Counted from the stretch's first letter, positions 1-5,975 are shown. The stretch: 9,501 nucleotides of DNA from UBA668 sp966112835 (GCA_966112835.1 CBHWEI010000157.1:1-9501); one strand, 5' to 3'. Notes: generated by a model not told the origin, from the sequence alone. Program-made: numbers and translations.

Positions 1-608
1 TCATCAGCACCCAGCACCAGGACGGCATCGACCGCGACACGGTCATCCGCCCCGACCTCATCGAGCAGGTCATCCGCCCCATCATCCCCGAGCAGTTCGC
101 GGGTGACGGCTACGACGTGCACATCAACCCGACTGGCAAGTTCGTCATCGGTGGCCCGCACGGCGACACCGGCCTCACCGGCCGCAAGATCATCGTCGAC
201 ACCTACGGCGGCATGGGCCGTCACGGCGGCGGCGCCTTCAGCGGCAAGGACCCGAGCAAGGTCGACCGTTCGGCCGCCTACGCGGCGCGCTGGGTCGCCA
301 AGCACGTGGTCGCGTCCGGTGCGGCCACTCGCTGCGAGGTCCAGGTGGCGTACGCCATCGGCATGGCCCACCCGGTCAGCATCCTGGTCGAGACGTTCGG
401 CACCGAGACCGTTGCCAACGACAAGATCGTCGAGGCCGTGCGCTCCACGTTCGACCTCCGTCCCGCGGCCATCGTGCGCGATCTCGACCTGAAGCGCCCG
501 ATCTACCAGCAGACGGCGGCCTACGGTCACTTCGGCCGCGACAAGGCCGACTTCACCTGGGAGCAGGTCAGCCGCCTCGACGACTTCATGCGCGCCGTCG
601 GCGTGTGA
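1..608 (+). CDS. metK: S-adenosylmethionine synthetase, C-terminal part (5' end outside window)
   Basis: MetK makes S-adenosylmethionine from methionine and ATP in the cytoplasm, releasing phosphate and pyrophosphate. The window enters the gene in frame at base 3, so the last 201 residues are visible; the E. coli enzyme is about 383 residues, so the N-terminal half is missing. Diagnostic motifs are present: GDTGLTGRKIIVDTYGG, then the glycine-rich signature GGGAFSGKD at 225-251, followed by PSKVDRSAAYAAR, with lysines and aspartates expected to contact ATP, phosphate and metal. The tail FGRDKADFTWEQ is the usual MetK ending. The stop codon (606-608) overlaps the priA start, so the two are probably co-transcribed. 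No frameshift is seen. The identification is essentially certain from conserved motifs. Confidence 0.98.
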   Translation, partial: ISTQHQDGIDRDTVIRPDLIEQVIRPIIPEQFAGDGYDVHINPTGKFVIGGPHGDTGLTGRKIIVDTYGGMGRHGGGAFSGKDPSKVDRSAAYAARWVAKHVVASGAATRCEVQVAYAIGMAHPVSILVETFGTETVANDKIVEAVRSTFDLRPAAIVRDLDLKRPIYQQTAAYGHFGRDKADFTWEQVSRLDDFMRAVGV

Positions 609-2341
609 CCGTTCCGGGCGACACCGTTCTCGCCCTCGACGGGCCCGTCCTCGTGGCCCGGGTCGTCCCGGACGTCACCGGGCTCGACAAGCACTTCGAC
701 TACCTCGTGCCCCTGCCGCTGCGCGACCGCGTGGCGGTGGGCACGAAGGTGCGCGTGCCGCTGCACGGCCGTCGTGTGGGCGGCTGGGTGGTGGCGCTCG
801 GTGATCCCGACCCGGCCGTTCCCCAGGACCGACTGGTGCCGATCGCCAAGGTGTCGTCGGTCGGTCCGCCGGCCGACGTCGTCGACCTCGCGCACTGGGC
901 TGCGGTCCGCTGGGGTGCGCCCCGTGTGCGCCCGATGCTGGTCGCCGCCGATCCGCCCACCATGGTCCACGCGCTGCCGCCGATGCGCCGGACGGTCACG
1001 GCACCGAGCGGCAGCGGTGCGTCCGGCGTCCGGCGGACCACGCCGCTCACCGACCCGCTGCCGATCGTGCTCGAGGTGGCGGCCCGCGGGCCCACCATCG
1101 TCGTCCACCCCAGCCCGGCGGCCACACGGGCCATCGCCAACCGTCTCCGCAAGGCCGGTCTCACGGTCGCACTCCTTCCCGACGAGTGGTCGGCCGCGTT
1201 CGCCGGCGTCGACGTGGTGGTGGGCACGCGAACCGCGGTGTGGGCGCCGTGCCCCGGGCTGCGGGCCATCGTGGTGCTCGACGAGCACGACGAGGCGCTG
1301 CAGGAGGAACGTACGCCCACGTGGCATGCGCGCGACGTGGCCGTCGAGCGCGCCGAACGGGCCGGCGCGGCCTGCGTGCTGGTGTCGCCGTGCCCCACGG
1401 TCACCGCGCTGCACTGGGCGGGCCCCAGTGTGGTCCGCGCCTCGGCCAGCGAGGCCGTGCACGGCTGGCCGTTCGTCGAGATCGTCGACCGCAGCGACGA
1501 GGAGCCCTGGAAGCGCTCGCTGCTGTCGTCCCCGCTCATCGCCCAGTTGCGCCAGGCCGATCGCCGGGTCGTGTGCGTGCTGAACACCGCCGGACGCGCC
1601 CGGCTGGTGGCCTGCCGGACATGCCGGAGCCTGCAGCGCTGCGAACGGTGCGATGCCGCCGTGGCCATGGACGACCGCGGCCTGTTCGTGTGCGCTCGCT
1701 GTGGCACGGAGCGCCCGCAGGTGTGCCAGGCCTGCGGAGCCACCGCGATGGCGCTGGTGAAGCCCGGTGTCACCCGTCTTCGTGAAGAGCTCGAGGCGGC
1801 GGCGAACCGACCGGTGGTGGCGGTGACCGGCGACTCGGACGACCTGCCGGCGGCCGATGTGTACATCGGCACCGAGGCCGTGCTGCACCGCGTGCGCAAC
1901 GTCGACGTGGTGGCCTTCCTCGACTTCGACCAGGAGCTGCTCGCCCCGCGCTACCGCGCCGCCGAGCAGGCGCTCGCGTTACTGGTGCGCGCCGGGCGAC
2001 TGGTGGGGGCGAGGGCACGTGGTGGCCGCGTGCTGGTGCAGACGTTCACGCCGGGCCACGAGGTGCTGCGCGCCGTGCAGCTGGCCGACCCCGACCGCCT
2101 GGAGGCCGGCGAGGCCGAGCGGCGGCAGCTGTTGGGCCTGCCGCCGTACCGTGCGCTCGCCGTCGTGGAGGGCACCGAGGCCGAACAGTTCGCCGTCGCC
2201 ACCGGCCTGGAGCACGCCACCACAGCGAAGGGCGCCATGGTGCGCGCCGACCAGTGGTGGGACCTCGGCCACGCCCTGGCCACCACGCCGCGCCCCAAGG
2301 GCAGCCGCCTGCGCGTCGCCGTCGACCCACCCCGCGCCTGA
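605..2341 (+). CDS. priA: Primosomal protein N'-like PriA, helicase-degenerate actinobacterial form
   Basis: PriA reloads the replisome at stalled forks. The predicted protein has 578 residues against about 730 in E. coli. Residues 15-65 (ending FDYLVP...VRVPLHGRRVGGWVV) match the 3' DNA-binding domain. The helicase core is eroded. No Walker A loop appears where one is expected, near residues 154-170; residues 206-215 (VGTRTAVWAP) and DEHD 226-229 with HARD 241-244 keep the shape of motifs Ia and II; and the motif VI segment (usually GRAGR-like) reads LVRAGRLVGARARGG at 460-474. The zinc-binding insertion is intact: Cys337, 340, 346, 349, 363, 366, 374 and 377 form two pairs of CxxC motifs. 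Actinobacterial PriA proteins are known to lack detectable helicase motifs, so this one probably acts as a DNA-binding scaffold. The GTG start overlaps the metK stop as GTGA. The last codons (DPPRA-stop) are duplicated 479 bp downstream. Confidence 0.93.
   Translation: MTVPGDTVLALDGPVLVARVVPDVTGLDKHFDYLVPLPLRDRVAVGTKVRVPLHGRRVGGWVVALGDPDPAVPQDRLVPIAKVSSVGPPADVVDLAHWAAVRWGAPRVRPMLVAADPPTMVHALPPMRRTVTAPSGSGASGVRRTTPLTDPLPIVLEVAARGPTIVVHPSPAATRAIANRLRKAGLTVALLPDEWSAAFAGVDVVVGTRTAVWAPCPGLRAIVVLDEHDEALQEERTPTWHARDVAVERAERAGAACVLVSPCPTVTALHWAGPSVVRASASEAVHGWPFVEIVDRSDEEPWKRSLLSSPLIAQLRQADRRVVCVLNTAGRARLVACRTCRSLQRCERCDAAVAMDDRGLFVCARCGTERPQVCQACGATAMALVKPGVTRLREELEAAANRPVVAVTGDSDDLPAADVYIGTEAVLHRVRNVDVVAFLDFDQELLAPRYRAAEQALALLVRAGRLVGARARGGRVLVQTFTPGHEVLRAVQLADPDRLEAGEAERRQLLGLPPYRALAVVEGTEAEQFAVATGLEHATTAKGAMVRADQWWDLGHALATTPRPKGSRLRVAVDPPRA
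2323..2341 (+). repeat. 19-bp direct repeat, copy 1 (3' end of priA with its stop)
   Basis: The sequence cgacccaccccgcgcctga ends at the last base of the priA stop codon. An exact second copy lies at 2802-2820. A 19-base exact match this close is very unlikely by chance even in GC-rich DNA. Copy 1 is coding. Confidence 0.95.
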
Positions 2342-2392
2342 CTCGCTGGTCCCTGCACGGGTTTCTGGTTGCGATTCCTCCCAATTCGGCTT

Positions 2393-2435
2393 CTGGTTGC
2401 ATGTGTTCCCGGCTTCCGGGAACCAGCGCAACCAG
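2393..2435. repeat. Nested palindrome behind priA (8-4-8-3-8-4-8 layout)
   Basis: The outer arms CTGGTTGC (2393-2400) and GCAACCAG (2428-2435) are perfect complements. Inside them is a second perfect 8-bp stem, GTTCCCGG (2405-2412) with CCGGGAAC (2416-2423) and a 3-base loop. A symmetrical 4x4 unpaired internal loop separates the two stems. An extra copy of CTGGTTGC at 2365-2372 could replace the outer left arm. No T-run follows, so on its own it is not a classical terminator. Confidence 0.85.
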
Positions 2436-2447
2436 TTCGGATCGCCG

Positions 2448-2467
2448 AGACTCCCCAGGGAGTTTTT
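2448..2467 (+). terminator. Probable intrinsic terminator for the metK-priA transcript
   Basis: ACTCC (2450-2454) pairs with GGAGT (2459-2463) around the loop CCAG. A2448 and G2449 can extend the stem into the T-run by A-T and G-T pairs. TTTTT at 2463-2467 follows immediately. It reads only on the plus strand, because the minus-strand flank has no T-run. It lies about 105 bp after the priA stop. Confidence 0.65.
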
Positions 2468-2585
2468 CGGTCGCCCGTCGTGACAGCGCGCGTGCAAGGA
2501 GCGCATAAGGCGGGCACTCGGCGCCACCCCAAGCGAGTTTGCATGTGCTGGAAGCGGATGCGGCCGAGTGTCGCCGTGGGATGTC

Positions 2586-2613
2586 GTGAACCGCACCCAC
2601 GGGCGCGATTCAC
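2586..2613. repeat. Hairpin element A of a pair with conserved loop
   Basis: GTGAA (2586-2590) pairs with TTCAC (2609-2613) and CGC (2592-2594) with GCG (2605-2607), with one C-A mismatch between. The 10-base loop is ACCCACGGGC (2595-2604). The loop bases CCCACGG (2596-2602) can instead pair with CCGTGGG at 2574-2580, an alternative 7-bp stem. Confidence 0.75.
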
Positions 2614-2621
2614 CCCCATAT

Positions 2622-2659
2622 CTGACGTGTTTCGCACCTGTGGGCGCGAAACGCGTCAG
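2622..2659. repeat. Hairpin element B, 14-bp stem, related to element A
   Basis: CTGACGTGTTTCGC (2622-2635) pairs with GCGAAACGCGTCAG (2646-2659) over 14 positions, with a single T-G wobble. The 10-base loop ACCTGTGGGC (2636-2645) differs from the element A loop only in its three central bases, while the stem sequences differ and still pair. No T-run follows on either strand. Confidence 0.85.
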
Positions 2660-2680
2660 GAATGACGCCGAACGCGCCCA
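2641..2680. repeat. Hairpin element C, overlapping and excluding element B
   Basis: The outer arms are TGGGCGCG (2641-2648) and CGCGCCCA (2673-2680). The inner arms are GCGTCA (2653-2658) and TGACGC (2663-2668), with a GGAA tetraloop (2659-2662) of GNRA type. The internal loops are AAAC and CGAA. The 8-4-stem-4-8 layout resembles the palindrome at 2393-2435. It uses the right arm and part of the loop of element B, so B and C cannot both form in one molecule. Confidence 0.8.
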
Positions 2681-2754
2681 ACCACCTCCCACTTCCAGAG
2701 CACAGCAGCGTCCACTGCGAGTGGGCCGGGCCGCGCACGCCGACCTGCCGATGC

Positions 2755-2797
2755 GGGCCGGGGTGAGCGCGAGGGCGTCATGTCGCGTTCCCGGCCC
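2755..2797. repeat. Nested inverted repeat near the second direct-repeat copy
   Basis: GGGCCGGG (2755-2762) pairs perfectly with CCCGGCCC (2790-2797). Inside, CGCGA (2768-2772) pairs with TCGCG (2783-2787). The very high GC content raises the chance of coincidental pairing, so this is the weakest of the set. A smaller hairpin, CCACT-GCG-AGTGG, precedes it at 2712-2724. Confidence 0.55.
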
Positions 2798-2801
2798 CGA
2801 C

Positions 2802-2820
2802 CGACCCACCCCGCGCCTGA
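2802..2820 (+). repeat. 19-bp direct repeat, copy 2, next to the methyltransferase stop
   Basis: This is an exact copy of 2323-2341, offset by 479 bp. It ends 2 bp before the stop codon of the minus-strand methyltransferase (2823-2825). Recombination between the copies would remove 479 bp and leave priA intact and tail to tail with the methyltransferase. Its end, CCTGA (2816-2820), also forms an inverted repeat with TCAGG (2823-2827). Confidence 0.95.
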
Positions 2821-2822
2821 GG

Positions 2823-3431
2823 TCAGGTGGTGCGAGTGCTCTGCAGGATGCGGTAGCCGGCCGACGAGGCGAGACGGGCGGTGGGGTAGCCCTGGGTGCC
2901 CAGCCAGGTCTGCAGCGAGTCGCTGCCCAGGTGCTTGTGCACCACCAGCACGGCGCTGCCGTCGTCGGCGAGGCGCACGAACCAGTGCAGCAGCATCGCG
3001 TGCAACGCCGGCTTGCCGATGCGGATCGCCGGGTTGCTCCAGATGGTGGCGAAGCGCACACCATCGGGCACGTCGTCCGGTGCGCACACGCGCACGTTGG
3101 GCAGCCCGTTGCGCTCGGCGTTGCCGCGGCACAGGTCGCGGGCGCGCTCGTTCACGTCGACTGCCCACACCGTGGCGTCGGGGGCGCGGCGCGCCATCGT
3201 CAACGCGATCGCACCGGTGCCGCAGCCGATGTCGAGAAGGTCGCCCGACGGCGCCGGCGGGGGAGCCTTCAACAGCAGCAGCTTCGTGCCCGAGTCGACC
3301 CGGTCGTAGCCGAACACGCCGCGGTCGGTCCGCAGGGTGAACTGGGCGTCGGGCAGCAGCAGCGTGACCTCGCGCGGCGCCGAGTCGGTGGTGGGCTCTT
3401 CGTCGAAGTAGTGGGAACCGGGCGCGGGCAT
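2823..3431 (-). CDS. RsmC-like class I SAM-dependent methyltransferase (MTS family)
   Basis: The protein has 202 residues. It has the single MTS-type domain found in RsmC and RlmG, enzymes that methylate guanine N2 of rRNA, but lacks the N-terminal pseudo-domain of E. coli RsmC, as is usual for short Gram-positive homologues. The opening HYFDEEP (7-13) and RTDRGVFGYDRVDSGT (34-49) are typical of the family. SAM-binding motif I is LLDIGCGTGAIAL (65-77), with the acidic motif VDVN at 91-94. The catalytic NPP[YI]-type motif reads SNPAI (132-136), with Ala in place of the second Pro. The ATG at 3431 leaves only 20 bp to the divergent def start, and no good minus-strand -10 box is seen there. rRNA as substrate is inferred from family; another small-molecule or RNA target is possible. 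Confidence 0.85.
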   Translation of the reverse strand: MPAPGSHYFDEEPTTDSAPREVTLLLPDAQFTLRTDRGVFGYDRVDSGTKLLLLKAPPPAPSGDLLDIGCGTGAIALTMARRAPDATVWAVDVNERARDLCRGNAERNGLPNVRVCAPDDVPDGVRFATIWSNPAIRIGKPALHAMLLHWFVRLADDGSAVLVVHKHLGSDSLQTWLGTQGYPTARLASSAGYRILQSTRTT

Positions 3432-3438
3432 CGCTCGC

Positions 3439-3444
3439 TAGCCT
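3439..3444 (+). promoter_or_regulatory. Predicted -10 element for def, leaderless geometry
   Basis: TAGCCT within GCTAGCCT fits the actinobacterial TANNNT -10 pattern. Exactly 7 nt separate it from the def ATG (3452), so transcription would start at or very near the start codon. No ribosome binding site is present. The same arrangement precedes hisG and the minus-strand gene at 8214. No clear -35 box is visible. Confidence 0.6.
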
Positions 3445-3451
3445 TGCAGGC

Positions 3452-3976
3452 ATGGCCCAGCAGATCCGCACCTTCGGCGACCCGGTCCTGAAGACCAAGG
3501 CCGCCGCCGTCACCGAGATCGACGGCAAGGTCGCGCGTCTGGTCGACGACATGTTCGACACGCTCTACGAGTCCGACAGTGGCCTGGCCCTCGCGGCCCC
3601 GCAGATCGGCGTGCAGAAGCAGATCGTGGTGTGGGACCTCGACGACGAGCCGATGGCCCTCATCAACCCCACCATCGTCGAGTCCGACGGCGAGTACGTG
3701 TACAGCGAGGGCTGCCTCAGCATCCCCGACGTCTACGTCGACATCCTGCGCCCGAACCAGGTGCTGGTGCGCGGCTTCACGGTCGACGGCGACGAGGTCG
3801 AGATCGAGGCCGACGAACTGATGGGCCGCATGTTCCAGCACGAGATCGACCATCTCAACGGCGTGCTCATGTTCGACCGCATGACGCCGGACCAGCGCAA
3901 GGAAGCCATGGCCGAGTGGCGCCGCCTGCAGGAGAGCCCGCAACCCGGTCAGCGCCGTCGTCTGCGCCTGAAGTGA
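3452..3976 (+). CDS. def: Peptide deformylase
   Basis: Def removes the N-formyl group from nascent proteins as they leave the ribosome, using a bound metal ion. The protein has 174 residues, normal for the family. All three motifs are present. Motif I is GLALAAPQ (44-51), where the usual third residue Gly (GxGLAAxQ) is Ala. Motif II is EGCLS (86-90), with the metal-ligand Cys88. Motif III is HEIDHLNG (130-137), with metal ligands His130 and His134 and catalytic Glu131. The C-terminal tail is basic (RRRLRLK), which could help ribosome contact; that is inference. The ATG at 3452 is supported by the -10 box 7 nt upstream and by the standard N-terminus MAQQIRTFGDPVL. The stop overlaps the fmt start as GTGA, pairing deformylase with the formyltransferase as in many bacteria. 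Confidence 0.97.
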   Translation: MAQQIRTFGDPVLKTKAAAVTEIDGKVARLVDDMFDTLYESDSGLALAAPQIGVQKQIVVWDLDDEPMALINPTIVESDGEYVYSEGCLSIPDVYVDILRPNQVLVRGFTVDGDEVEIEADELMGRMFQHEIDHLNGVLMFDRMTPDQRKEAMAEWRRLQESPQPGQRRRLRLK

Positions 3977-4806
3977 CGCGGCTCGCGTACTTCGGCACGC
4001 CGGCCATGGCGGTGCCGCCGCTGCAGGCTCTGGTCGCCGCCGGTCACGACGTGGCCCTGGTGGTCAGCCGGGCCGACAAGCGCCGCGGTCGCGGTGGCGA
4101 GCTGAGCCCCAGCCCGGTGAAGGCTGCCGCGCTCGAACTGGGCCTGCCCGTCAGCCACGACGTCGACGACGTGCTCGGGCTGGGTGTCGAGCTGGGCGTG
4201 GTCGTGGCCTTCGGTCAGCTCATCAAGCCGCACGTGCTCGCCGAGATGCCGATGGTGAACCTGCACTTCTCGCTGTTGCCGCGCTGGCGCGGCGCCGCGC
4301 CGGTCGAGCGTGCGCTGCTGGCCGGCGACGCCGAGACCGGTGTGTGCCTGATGCAGCTGGAGGAAGGCCTGGACACCGGGCCGGTGTACGACACGGTGCG
4401 GGTCCCCATCGGTCCCGACACCACCGCCGCCGACCTGCGCGCCGAACTGGTGCGGGTGGGCACCGAGCAACTGGTGCGCATGCTGGCCGCCCCACTGCCC
4501 GTGCCGGTGCCGCAGGCGGGCGAGCCCGTGTACGCGGCGAAGATCCACAACGACGAGTTGCGCATCGACTGGTCGCGCCCGGCGGTCGAGATCCATCGCC
4601 TGGTGCGCCTGGGCGGGGCATGGACCACGTTCCGCGGCAAGCGGGTGAAGGTGCTCGCCGCGCAGTTGGGCGAGCAGGCATCCGATGCGCTGCCGCCCAC
4701 GCCGGGCCTCCACCTGGTCGCCGTGCAGCCCGAGGGCAAGGGCCCCATGCCGTTCGCCGACTTCGCCCGCGGGGCCCGGCCGCAGGCCGACGAGCGGTTC
4801 GAATGA
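3973..4806 (+). CDS. fmt: Methionyl-tRNA formyltransferase
   Basis: Fmt formylates the methionine on initiator tRNA using 10-formyl-tetrahydrofolate, making the substrate that Def later deformylates. The protein has 277 residues against roughly 310 in typical homologues. The N-terminal Rossmann domain begins RLAYFGTPAMAVPPLQAL. The catalytic region NLHFSLLPRWRGAAP carries Asn97 and His99, followed by GLDTGPVYD with Asp134, matching the Asn-His-Asp set of the family. The C-terminal OB-like domain begins near residue 187 (YAAKI...DWSRPA). It is compact: RLVRLGGAWTTF (209-220) lacks several residues found before GAWTT in longer homologues. The GTG at 3973 was chosen because it overlaps the def stop and immediately precedes the conserved TRLAYFGTP; the longer upstream frame only runs antiphase through def. 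The stop overlaps the rsmB start as ATGA. Confidence 0.96.
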   Translation: MTRLAYFGTPAMAVPPLQALVAAGHDVALVVSRADKRRGRGGELSPSPVKAAALELGLPVSHDVDDVLGLGVELGVVVAFGQLIKPHVLAEMPMVNLHFSLLPRWRGAAPVERALLAGDAETGVCLMQLEEGLDTGPVYDTVRVPIGPDTTAADLRAELVRVGTEQLVRMLAAPLPVPVPQAGEPVYAAKIHNDELRIDWSRPAVEIHRLVRLGGAWTTFRGKRVKVLAAQLGEQASDALPPTPGLHLVAVQPEGKGPMPFADFARGARPQADERFE

Positions 4807-5975
4807 GCGGCCAGGGCAACCGGCGCGGACCCCGCGGCGATCGAGCCAAGCAGCAGCCGCCTCGCCGCCCGGCCTCGGCCCGCGGCGTGGCCTACCACTG
4901 CCTGTGCCGCATCGACCAGGACGGCGCGTACGCCAACCTGGTCACCCAGACCGCGCTCGAGCGCAGCACCCTCGACGAACGCGACCGCCGCTTCGTCACC
5001 GAACTGGTGCACGGCACCACGCGCATGCGCCGGGCGTGCGACGCCCTGGTCGACCGCTTCGTCAGCAACGAGCCCGATCCCGAGATCCGCACGTTGCTGC
5101 GCCTCGGTGCCTACCAGCTGCACTTCATGGGCGTGTCGGCCCACGCGGCCGTGGGCGAGACGGTCGAACTGGCGCCAAGGCGGGCCAGCGGCTTCGTCAA
5201 CGCCGTGCTGCGCCGCGTGTCGACCACGCCCATGGTGTGGCCGAGCGATGCGGTGCGGTTGAGCTACCCCGACTGGATCGTCGAGCGGCTGACGGCCGAG
5301 CTGGGCGCGGACGATGCGCTCGCCACGCTGGCCGCCATGAACGAGGCCCCGTCGGCCACCGAACGCGACGACGGCTACGTGCAGGACCTCGGCTCGCAGT
5401 GGGTCGCCGCTGCCGTGCCGGGCGGTCCCGAGGCTCGGGTGCTCGACGTCTGCGCGGCGCCGGGTGGCAAGGCGACCGCGATCGCCGCCACCGGGGCAGT
5501 GGTGGTGGCGGCCGATCTGCAGCCGCAGCGGGTGGGGCTCATCGCCGACAACGCCCGCCGGCTCGACGCCGACGCCGTCCTGTCCATCGTGGCCGACGGC
5601 ACCGTGCCGCCGTTCGCGCCGGGCTCGTTCTCGGCGGTCCTGCTCGACGCGCCTTGCAGTGGCCTGGGCACCCTGCGCCGCCGGCCCGACGCACGCTGGC
5701 GCATCTCGGCCACCGACGTCGACGAGCTCGCGGTGCTGCAGCAGCGCATCATCGACGCCACGGCACCGCTGGTCGCACCGGGCGGGATGCTCGTGTACAG
5801 CGTGTGCACGCTGCTGGCGGCCGAGTCGACGGCCCATCGCGTGCCCGACGGGTTCCAGCCGGTCGACGGGGCGCCCCGTGGCGCGTGGCGGCCGTTCGGG
5901 CCGGGCTGGCGGGTGCTGCCCCACGACGCGGGCACCGACGGCATGATCCTGCTCCGTTACCGTAGGACGGCATGA
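4803..5975 (+). CDS. rsmB: 16S rRNA (cytosine-967-C5) methyltransferase RsmB, short form
   Basis: RsmB (Sun/Fmu) methylates a cytosine of 16S rRNA with SAM. The protein has 390 residues against about 430-450 usual. After a basic tail (1-25) comes a NusB-like helical domain (about 26-145, with RRFVTELVHGTTR and LLRLGAYQLHFM). The catalytic domain has motif I VLDVCAAPGGKATAIA (213-228), motif IV LLDAPCSGLGTLRRRPDARW (280-299) with Cys285, and motif VI VYSVCTL (331-337) with Cys335, the expected nucleophile. The linker between MNEAPSATE (179-187) and YVQDLGSQWV (192-201) is only a few residues long. Most relatives have about 55-60 residues there (the LRVN...GxxSVQD segment of the N1 RNA-recognition subdomain). 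The frame is continuous, so this is an in-frame loss, not a frameshift. The start and stop overlap fmt and mog by four bases each. Confidence 0.93.
   Translation: MSGQGNRRGPRGDRAKQQPPRRPASARGVAYHCLCRIDQDGAYANLVTQTALERSTLDERDRRFVTELVHGTTRMRRACDALVDRFVSNEPDPEIRTLLRLGAYQLHFMGVSAHAAVGETVELAPRRASGFVNAVLRRVSTTPMVWPSDAVRLSYPDWIVERLTAELGADDALATLAAMNEAPSATERDDGYVQDLGSQWVAAAVPGGPEARVLDVCAAPGGKATAIAATGAVVVAADLQPQRVGLIADNARRLDADAVLSIVADGTVPPFAPGSFSAVLLDAPCSGLGTLRRRPDARWRISATDVDELAVLQQRIIDATAPLVAPGGMLVYSVCTLLAAESTAHRVPDGFQPVDGAPRGAWRPFGPGWRVLPHDAGTDGMILLRYRRTA

Larger units (their letters stand above)
2342..2822. other. Convergent intergenic region rich in nested inverted repeats; no gene seen
   Basis: This 481-bp stretch lies between the stops of priA (plus) and the methyltransferase (minus). 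Open frames crossing it, such as 2369-2665 plus, lack recognisable motifs, a convincing ribosome binding site and the GC-biased third positions of the flanking genes. By hand count 2341-2640 is about 63% GC, visibly lower than the coding DNA around it. It contains a terminator-like hairpin at 2448-2467, several hairpins with 8-14 bp arms listed separately, and a pairing between CACTCGGC (2515-2522) and GCCGAGTG (2563-2570). It is bracketed by a 19-bp direct repeat. I infer a small non-coding inserted element or structured RNA; the sequence alone does not say which strand, if any, is transcribed. Confidence 0.7.

Noticed and set aside
1058..1130. A frameshift or deletion explaining the missing PriA Walker A motif
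   Set aside because: The frame is continuous with normal codon use, and the loss matches the known actinobacterial PriA pattern.
527..1888. Long minus-strand open frame opposite priA (453 codons), and the similar 700-1899 frame
   Set aside because: It is antisense to a clearly conserved gene, and its His/Arg/Gly-rich composition is what GC-rich DNA gives in the opposite frame. No motifs were found.
2369..2665. 98-codon plus-strand frame in the intergenic region
   Set aside because: No family resemblance, no suitable ribosome binding site, codon positions unlike the neighbours, and it runs through the terminator and hairpins.
2342..2822. CRISPR array, tRNA or complete insertion sequence in the intergenic region
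   Set aside because: There are no regularly spaced identical repeats, no cloverleaf with T-loop signature, no terminal inverted repeats at the insert ends and no transposase frame.
3432..3451. Bidirectional promoter serving the minus-strand methyltransferase through the GCTAGC palindrome
   Set aside because: The minus-strand hexamer reads TAGCGA (last base not T) and is only 3 nt from the ATG, so transcription would begin inside the gene.
3631..3972. Upstream extension of fmt (the frame stays open back to 3631)
   Set aside because: It only reads def in another frame. The conserved fmt N-terminus begins at GTG 3973, which overlaps the def stop.
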